From contig OX419762.1 in assembly GCA_948567375.1 (NCBI GenBank), forward strand, positions 15,196,001-15,260,000: 64,000 bases of DNA, in the 5' to 3' direction. The stretch's first letter is position 1. Each line of letters begins with the position of its first letter. Of this stretch, positions 56,285 to 64,000 are shown piece after piece. Below the pieces are notes generated by a model, which was not told the DNA's origin, did no database searches, and saw only the letters and a program-made list of their open reading frames with translations. The position numbers and the translations under genes were made by a program. This DNA is from Lunularia cruciata. Its lineage: Eukaryota; Streptophyta; Marchantiopsida; Lunulariales; Lunulariaceae.

Positions 56285-57054
56285 GGAGAAAGTGGCGTTT
56301 CTGACCCGTTGAATTTTGATTCGTGGTGCAACCGAACGTTCTCGTACAGATCCACGTACGTTCACCGCATGTCGGTACTTTCACCTGTCAGTGAAGGGAC
56401 ATCACCGAAAACACGCAATCGGTTCAGCATTTTCCCTTGAGTACCATTCATTTGTAATTGCACGGATGTGGTTTCTGATTCGTGGCTAGATTTTGACCAA
56501 ACGGTATCCAATTCGTCAGCAAACGAGATTTTGGTACATTGAGTGCTCACGGCTGCTGCAACAGAGCATGCAAAGTTCTCAAAACAATTGCATGGACTAG
56601 CGAAGAATAACGCTGGACATATGGTAGATGTAGATAAAGAACGACATAGATACGATAGTTCCATAGATCCTGTTTCCATCGGGCCAGCCACAGTTGATGA
56701 AAACTGATGAGGAGGAATGTTCCTCCCCAGAACTATGGTCGAATACTTTTGGAGTAAAGTCTACCTCTTTGAGCCTCAATTGTATGCTGCACCTACTTTT
56801 CTTTGTGCTTTCCTTTACTTAATCGTTTCCTTCTCTTAAACTCCTGTTATGGTGACAACCCTGGGGTTGGTTGAGTAAACATAAAGGTGGGTTGGTTGAG
56901 TGAAAGCTCTGGTTATGATGGGTAACATAATGTGTCTGATTCTTCTCCATCTTCTGTCGTGCAACCGATATAACAAACATGACAGCTTATCATATTTCAC
57001 ATTGATTTGAAGAAAGAATTACGAGAAGTGTGTGATTAGTTGTGTATACATTAA
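56285..57054. other. Intergenic
   Basis: A minus-strand frame (56362-56691) starting MAGPMETGSMEL has plausible residue use but no upstream or downstream exon I could connect. It is not called as a gene. Confidence 0.3.
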
Positions 57055-57401
57055 CGTTATCCGCAAAGTAACAGCGAGATTTTCTCAAACTCGCGAATAA
57101 CTGACGTGACCCAAAGTAAAATGAGAGAATTAAATTGGCGTGAAACTCGCAGACTGTGATGGGTATGTTTAAGAGATATTTAATGGTAGATGATAAGGTA
57201 CAGACGGCGCGATCATTTTGCTCCCCATCGGAAGTTCCCTCTGGCGATAACGAGTACCTGTGCAAACTCGCCTTCAACTCACGAGAGGGTCACGACTTGT
57301 CTGGGAGATTTGTCAAACTCGCGGAATAAACACCTCACACTTGCAGAATATTCAACCCCTAATGTGAGTTTATGGTGTGTTTAGGGACTTTGCGGACAAC
57401 G
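57055..57401. mobile_element. MITE with TWA target-site duplication
   Basis: 347 bp with inverted ends CGTTATCCGCAAAGT and CGTTGTCCGCAAAGT, flanked by TAA and TTA. A three-base TWA duplication is typical of PIF/Harbinger insertions. The internal motif AAACTCGC recurs in both orientations. There is no coding sequence. Confidence 0.6.
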
Positions 57402-58206
57402 TTATTGTAAACCAAGAAAAAGCTAAACCTGTGAAATTGGTTCAGCTTATTGAAGCTATTATTCTAATTTAACAGGAGGAAATTTAAGCTCATGACTTAC
57501 TCATCTATTGACCTCCAGATAGATACTTGTATACAAGTTAAAAACTTAAAGTTAATTTTCAAAATTTCTTTGCACACTAGAAAAAACTGGACCTAAAACA
57601 CGAATATATGAGGATTCTCCAGGGTCCTCCAAAATCTCCCCTCTGGTTGGCTCTATAAGTATGGGATCGCTAGCAACTTCAAGTAAGTGTATTCGTGTTC
57701 TTTCGAAAGACAAGTGAATATCCGTGCTCCACTAGACAAGTGACAGTAAGTTTTATCTTGTAAAATGTAAAAGCTTATTCAACTTATTAACATGAAGTTA
57801 TCTCAGGTAATAGTGCCCCAAACAGTTACGTGGTTCCGTTGCATACACACACAAAGCGAATTCCACGACGGGCACCTGGCACGACCATAGTAGCAGATCT
57901 CTCTGCCTCCGTCCATGAAACGCAGAGCTTGCTGCTGGATGGAATCAACGGTTTCTGACACTGGCATCAGGATCATGGCATGTGGAAAACCGCCTGTGGT
58001 TTCCTTCGATCAGGGAGGTTTTGGCCTTGCCGTCTGAAAACAAAGGCTTCTTGGGAAGAGATTGTTGACTGAATTGCGCAAGATTTTTGTGGAGTTCTAG
58101 GACGAAATTGAAAGCAATTCCGTGCGGTTGTTAAAGTGAGCGATATTAGCTTGCCGAGAGATTTGGGTTTTGTCCTCTGCCCGTGTATCAGTAGAATTTT
58201 GGGAAA
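57402..58206. other. Promoter region and 5' leader of the Mpv17 gene
   Basis: No gene. CTCTATAAGTATGGG near 57648-57662 is a TATA-like candidate about 550 bp before the ATG. The actual transcription start cannot be fixed from sequence. Confidence 0.3.
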
Positions 58207-60641
58207 ATGGCCGGGGCTATTGGAGGATTGAAGGGATTTTGGAGCTGGTACCAGGGGAACTTGGCGAAGCAACCGGTGCGAACGCAGATGATATCCTCCG
58301 GTATATTATGGGCAGTGGGCGATGTTATGGCGCAATCTATCGAGATGAAGATCCAGAGAAATCAAATTCGGAAAGCTACTTCAGGCTCACCTGTTGGTAC
58401 GAAGTCTTCGGTAGGTCATCCGTCCCGCTGGTGAATTCTTGTGAATTTGTCAAGTGCTTATGGTTTCGATCTCTGATGTGGACCAAGGGAGCTTATGCGT
58501 GGAGAAAGTCCATGCAAGGCGTCGTTGGGTTTGTTTTGGTTGATATTTAACTCGAGATACTGCGTAAATGCGGATTAACTGAATCTCAATGTTGAATGGG
58601 ATTTTGCACTTACTCTCAGAAGAGTCGCATTTCCTTTTACTGCGGAGGAGAAACTCTCTTTCTAGGAGTTTCTTCTAAAGAGTTTAAAGAGAGTTTCTTA
58701 GTTGAAAGCAGATTCTTCTGGGTAAAGATATATGAGCAGAAAGTGATAATTCTGAGAAACAGGTCTCATGGTCTGCACATATCGAAGGAGTTAACGAACA
58801 AGTTTGATGTAATGTCGTCTTCAATGGAGGGGAGCCCCAATATGGGAAGATTTGATACTGAAACGGTAATGGATCCATTTGAGAAACATCATCGTAACAG
58901 TTAGTTAGCTCACAGTATTGTAGCATTGCAACCGGGAAGGTTTAGGACTTCAGAACTAGGACTCAGATATTAGGCGAGTTGAATAGACGTGGTGAGGGGA
59001 AACATCTGAACAGAATGTTGTCATAAGAAAGAAAAAGAGCTCCTCACTGAAGGATTTTATTTCAAAAGCGTGGGTTACTGAGGAGCAAGTCATGCGTAAG
59101 CCATCTTAAGATACCCTCCCCATTAAGAGGTGAGGAAGCACTACGTTTGCTTCCAACCAATGTACTGGAGCTTCACACTTATCTTTAGTGCAAAAGTTGA
59201 AGGCGAGTTATGGATCGGTAGCACCTTCCTGTATCTGCAAATATATAAGCAGAAAGGAGAAAATCAGCTTCATTACCTTGAGCTCGCCCTTAGTGTGTCT
59301 GTAGCTTTAAGTTTTAGCCCAAGTTCAATGGGATCAACAGTTTTGCTACATTGCAGAATGGTAAAGCTAGATTATCCTTCCCACTACTGGGAGACAGAAA
59401 CATGGGAATGCGCTTATGCCAGGCTCAAGGAAGACATTCGTCTACCACTTGGACATCTGTATTAACCTTGTTGCAACTGGTGAGCTCAAATATTTAGATG
59501 AGCGCACTGCCTCCTGAAAGGCCTTACTTTTAGTTTAACCGCTCTTGCAATCGTTCACGCAGGCTAGTTCACTCGCGAAGTTTTTACAATTTTTATTAGG
59601 ATCAACTAACGTACAGGATGACGAACGCATCTTCATCTTGCCTCTTTCTTTGAAGCATTTCGTGGCCACCTTTGGGGGAAGCTTGGATCTTACGGCGCAC
59701 GTTTGAAGTTTAACTTCTCACGGGTATATGTGTATTGGTCAGCGGAACAGGTCACCTGACTTTAGTCTGCAGCCACAAAATAAAAAATGGAGCTTTAATG
59801 TTGTATTGCTGTTCAGGAGGGCCTGGAAGGAAGTACTGCCGCTGTAAGGCAGAGTTTGGACCTTGCAAGAACCTGCACAACGAGTTTATTTGGATTTGGA
59901 TTTGTTGGGCCTGTAGGACATTACTGGTACGTTGAAGCTCAATCCTCATGCACAAGTCCATGGATGTAATTCAGTTGTAATGCGGAGTATTTTTTGACAG
60001 GAGCAGGAGCTATCAACAAGTCGTGAAGAGATTATGCTCAATTTTCAAGTAGTCGATTGCTTGGGACTGGACAGCTAACATTATAAGTAAACAGTATTCA
60101 GGAAGGCGCTCCCACTCTTATTCGGTTGTACTTGATTGTAATTTTCCCGTCACGAATACGGCTATGTTCATATTCGCTTTTTAACATCTATCTACAGATG
60201 TATCTAACTGTGCTCGAATTTTTGTAACGTATTCACAGGTACGAGGCGTTGGAATACGTGGTGAAGAGCAAGATGAAACTTATACCCAATAGCATACCGT
60301 TCATAACAACTAAAGTGTTTGCCGATACGGGGTTGTTCGGGCCGATTCATCTAGTGGCGTTTTTTACATACTCTGGGTTGATGAATGGAAAACCCTTCGA
60401 GACCGTCAAGAGAGACCTGGGAAGGGATTTCCTTCCCACGTATATGACCGAGGGTACCATGTGGTTCCTCGTGCAGATTGCAAACTTCCGTTTCGTTCCT
60501 GTACAGCACCAACTTCTTTTTGTAAATTTCGTTTGTATCCTAGATAGTGCATTCTTATCCTGGGTCAAGCATCAGGAAGATGCTCCCTGGAAACGTTGGT
60601 TGACATCTCTTGTAACTCCCAAAAGTGTAAAAGAAGAATGA
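58207..60641 (+). CDS. Mpv17/PMP22 family membrane protein, three exons
   Basis: Exons 58207-58410, 59817-59926 and 60239-60641 join in frame (introns 1,406 and 312 bp, GT-AG) into 238 residues, the usual family size. Landmarks in order: WSWYQGNLAKQPVRTQMISSG and GDVMAQ in exon 1, FGFGFVGPVGHYWYE at residues 93-107 across the second junction, FGPIHLVAFFTYSGLMNGK, then RDFLPTY, QIANFRFVPVQHQLLFVN and CILDSAFLSWV. The combination, including the first motif set, most resembles the Arabidopsis peroxisomal PMP22/Mpv17 relative (AT3G24570 type, from memory). Such four-helix proteins sit in peroxisomal or mitochondrial membranes and are thought to form or regulate small-solute channels. One difference is MWFLVQ where family members usually have a Trp-Pro. 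The long first intron holds no recognisable gene. Confidence 0.92.
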
Positions 60642-62708
60642 TTCCGAACAGCATAAGCTTAGAGCATTTCCGGCTGTATATTTGAGTTGTATCATCTTAG
60701 CCTTGGTTAACCAGAAGGCTGCTCTACAAGAGTATGATCTTGTGGAGCAGCCATCACGTATCATCTTCAAAGCAGATAATGAAAAAAGGCTTCAGGGTGA
60801 TAGTGAAATATCCCAGAGCTTAATTTTGGCCTTCAGAACCTGTTGCTGAGAACATACTGATTTATATGCATGTTGATGGTGGCAAGAACGTTAGAAAGAG
60901 GACACAAGTGTACGAAGGTGATCCGGACACGGGTGGTGAGTTGTATATAATATGCTGACTGCGTTTTCGCCAATGTCGTTTATCTTGATGTGCATTGTTG
61001 AATTTCCGTAGCAAAGATGTACGCACAAGATAAATATTTTCGCCAATTCATGAGGCAGTCACATATCTTCACCCATACAACACCTTGTGTGAAGGAGTAC
61101 ATAATGAACGAGTCATTTCTAGTATCCGGATACCTTGCCCGGTATTGCAGATCTCAATCATATCGGAGTGACATAAGTTCCACCGCACGAATTAGAATCA
61201 CATAGCATACAAGCCTATTCTTCCTGAAGGCCGTGTAGACATAGCCTACACAGAAGGACTTGGACCCCCTTTCAACACAGATAAAACCGGCTGCCTGACT
61301 CCACATATTTCATTTGGTTGCTTCCATGATGTTTGTGAACATGAGTGATATATTATCAGTATTCTTTCATAGTTAACCAAGTCCCAGGCCCCAATTAGTT
61401 TCAGATGAAGCTGAAGACGAGTTGGTAACTTTCTCCAAGCTGGGGTGTACTCTACCTCCGTCCAGCTGTGGTTCAAAGTTAAGGGATGATTTGTGCTTAA
61501 GTAAGCTCTCCAAGTTTAATGAATTCAACATCTCTGTCCTCTTGGGGAAATGGATCATGAATCGTTTGAGGACGGCGTTATTAGAGGTACTTGTACCGAG
61601 GCCGACCTCGTGTGTACGGCAATTCAATCTCTATTCAGCATGTCATTAATCCCACTGGCATTGAGCTTGAGATTTGGTTACATTCTTCTTTCCTGAAAGG
61701 ACTTCACAGTGCACCAATCTTTTGGACCATTCCGCCAGAGGACACCTTTAGCCATGGCATGATGTGAATGGTCAAAGGAGTCGAGACATCCAAATTTTAC
61801 GCATTGTCAAAGCAAAGGAACTCTTTCTCCTTAATGGGACGTTCAGTCCGCATGAACTAGACAATACAATAATCTGCTACACTGACTAAGTATCCTGTTT
61901 CCTCATCCGGCACTTTCTCATATACATGTAGAAGATGAGAGACTTTTTAACCCACTAGCGAGATTTTTCTTCCTTATGAAAATTTAATATTTTCACAGTT
62001 GCTAACTGTGATCGTCCTCCCATCTCCAACTAGTAACCCCATGGCAAATAATGAAGATAATCCCCGGGTTTTACCACTCCTGTACTGGTGGAAGTTTCAT
62101 TAGATGTAGAGACTCTAGACTCGATTCGTTTGGAAATCGGACTGGTTTGAATTATTTGGACCGTAGATACAATTGACGTCAACTTCGGGCAAATCTTACC
62201 ATCGAATGGAAAGAGGACATTCAATAACTCAAGATCCTAATGTGATGCCCCGACAAGGACAAGAAGCTCAATTTCAGAAAGGCCAAACAAGGCTTTCTTC
62301 GAAGATCAACCGCTGTATGATCCGCGAAACTCGACACATATGTGCTGATTCTGGTCGACCAAATCATAAAGAAGGTACTCTGAGACGTTGACAAAACCTA
62401 AAAGAAGACTGTCCGGACCAGGTAGATTGGCGGTGCGGGTTGATAGTTACTGCTAAGCTTGACATGCTCACCTTCTATAAAAATTCGTTCCACCTAGGGT
62501 TGTATTCTTGGCGATACATTTCTTATTAGAGTATATGGAGGCAAACATAGACTAGAAACGGCGAACTGGGAAGGTCATAGTCCACAGACATAGTCCACTT
62601 GAGCAGTTTGCCGAAGCCATCACCATTCTCCACCGAGGTCGTCAAGGTTCTCCATTTATTGGAGTTAGAATAGCTTCTGATTGGTGGCACTTCCAACTTC
62701 TATTCAGT
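60642..62708. other. Intergenic, no gene seen
   Basis: Contains the 3' UTR of the Mpv17 gene and, at its right end, the 3' flank of the minus-strand gene. Short frames on both strands are unremarkable and no repeat of the window families was found. Confidence 0.4.
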
Positions 62709-63744
62709 CTAGTTACTTGCTTCTCCTTTTGCTCGCTTGGCCTTACTCCTTTTATTCCGTTTACCTGATCCACTCGCAGTACGTTTTGTTCTGAATCATG
62801 CAACAACAAGATTTCAATCAGTGTAGAAATTTCAAGGGGCGACTAAACTTACAACTACCTTGGAACTAAACTTAATCAGGTTCAACTGCAAATGGTTGAA
62901 AAAAGTGAATGAACGTATTTGATAAAGTAGTATTGTTAAGACGCACCGTATTTTAATCACTTCCTCATCACTACCGATGTTCTCCACACAGTCCACACCT
63001 GGTCCTGCTCGTAGGTTAGAGGATAGAGTGTAAGCACAGATGATCACAAGTGGACTACAGGTGTTGTTCGTTGAAGTCCAAACCTTTGGACATACCTTTA
63101 GACATCAAGTGCCTTGGCAACCAGCGACCTTCACTAGGTCTGTTCATGAGGAAGAAGGGAAGGAGAAGCTGAGACATCTCAAAGACTAACTGAAGACCCG
63201 AGTCAGCGGCCCAACTTCTTTTCAAGTCCAGGACGGCACTACACTAATTGTTCCCTTGAAAATCAGAAAAAGAACTTCTGAGTTCAGCCAGCTACATTGG
63301 TGGACCGCGACTTTTACGAAACCGTGAACTTACCGTCTGTCATTTCAGTATCGTCGTCAACCTCACCCTCACCAATCTCAGCTTTCGTCTCCGGACCACC
63401 AGGCTGTGTCCATCTATCATCACTACCATCATCGAAGTCCCATCGATCCCCAGCAGGAGGTATCCAAAAATCTGAACCTTCGGAAGAGGCAACTTCCTCA
63501 CTGTCCTCTCCTTCACTGTCTTCATCTTGTACGGATTTGGAGGCGAATTCCAACTCTACATTGTTCACTCGTTTACCAGACTTGGCAGTTTTCTTCTTGC
63601 CTGCCTTCTGCTTTCTACAACTATCCCCCATCATTTCAACATCGGGAGAGGTTTTCCCCTTCTTTTTTGAGCTCTGCTTCTGTGAGCTATTCTCTGTCAT
63701 CTCTACATCACCACGAGCTCTTTCCTTCTCCAGTTCTTTCTCAG
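62709..63744 (-). CDS. Charged, probably nuclear protein, C-terminal three exons
   Basis: Minus-strand exons 63744-63334, 63004-62947 and 62790-62709 join in frame with GT-AG introns (donors GTAAGT and GTGCGT) and end at TAG 62709-62711. The visible 182 or so residues start EKELEKERARGDVEM and contain several Lys-rich patches (SKKKGKTSP, AGKKKTAKSGKR). An acidic stretch follows (DEDSEGEDSEEVASSEG), then a distinctive aromatic motif SDFWIPPAGDRWDFDDGSDDRW interrupted by nothing else, more acidic sequence, and a basic tail GKRNKRSKAKRAKGE. The mix of acidic and nuclear-localisation-like basic blocks suggests a nuclear or plastid-nucleoid protein, but I cannot name the family. Upstream exons lie beyond 63744, perhaps outside the window. 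Confidence 0.6.
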
Positions 63745-64000
63745 CTGCGACCAATGTATAAGAATATGAACGGAACTGCCCACCAACCACAGCGAACATG
63801 GAGCAAAAGTAACTCGCTACCAGAAACAGAAAATTTCCCTCCACTGTATCTCAGCTACCAAAACAAAATTTGAGCTTTGGACACGGTAACGCTTTCCAAG
63901 AAAGATGAAGCAATCATACGCTGAAAACTGCTACCCTGACTTCTACAACGAGAATCAAAGTGTAGAATCTGTCCGGAATACAATTTCAGCTGCTGAAAAC
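63745..64000 (-). other. Intron or further 5' part of the same gene
   Basis: Upstream of the acceptor GTCGCAG on the minus strand the sequence stays open (MEGNFLFLVASYFC...), but the CAG before CTGAGAAAG and the composition suggest intron. The window ends before this can be decided. Confidence 0.3.

Noticed and set aside
56362..56691. Minus-strand gene antisense to the small membrane-protein 3' flank
   Set aside because: Single frame without splice partners, promoter or recognisable domain.
63297..63873. Plus-strand frames rich in Ser and Pro opposite the charged gene
   Set aside because: They are antisense shadows of the Lys/Glu-rich minus-strand exon.

Overview
The window looks like nuclear DNA of a land plant. 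The evidence is spliced GT-AG genes of plant type (a PADRE/DUF4228 protein, a plant secreted GDSL esterase and an Mpv17/PMP22 protein close to the Arabidopsis type) set among nested plant-style LTR retrotransposons. A non-seed plant (moss, liverwort, lycophyte or fern) is my guess, because retroelements ending in a restriction-like endonuclease are not usual in seed plants. No database search was possible, and every domain call is from reading the translation.

Layout. 1-2330: an intronless PADRE-type gene (1724-2329). A short LINE tail with a 13-bp target-site duplication (TSD) lies upstream. 2330-9930: no confident gene; base composition becomes very AT-rich after about 5980. 9930-15600: old transposon debris, namely a short LTR-A solo LTR, an LTR-B relic expanded into a 63-bp minisatellite, a decayed PIF/Harbinger transposase and a hAT-like non-autonomous element. 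15610-46700: a 29.4-kb retrotransposon nest (16315-45724) splits a LINE-like element in the middle of its endonuclease domain. The nest is a tandem chromodomain Ty3/gypsy array (LTR-B: LTR, internal, LTR, internal, LTR) coded on the minus strand. Into it went four LTR-A solo LTRs, a purine-rich 2.8-kb insert, a 2.2-kb insert in the outer LTR, and a second Ty3/gypsy element (called D here, 32160-41974). D encodes a C-terminal PHD finger and has permuted LTRs. 47005-49039: a five-exon GDSL esterase/lipase gene. 49400-54580: more LINE copies, and an LTR-B solo LTR nested in an LTR-A solo LTR. 55582-56284: a two-exon gene for a small single-pass membrane protein. 57055-57401: a MITE. 58207-60641: a three-exon Mpv17/PMP22 gene. 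62709-63744: the last three exons of a minus-strand gene for a charged nuclear-looking protein that runs off the right edge.

The host genes are unrelated single-copy genes and form no pathway. The informative part is the transposon stratigraphy. Several insertions can be checked inside the window because a paralogous empty site is also present. The most unusual observations are the permuted element D, which fits integration from a two-LTR circle through an internal LTR palindrome, its PHD finger in the place where chromoviruses carry a chromodomain, and the dispersed LINE family with a CCHC-plus-restriction-like-endonuclease C-terminus.
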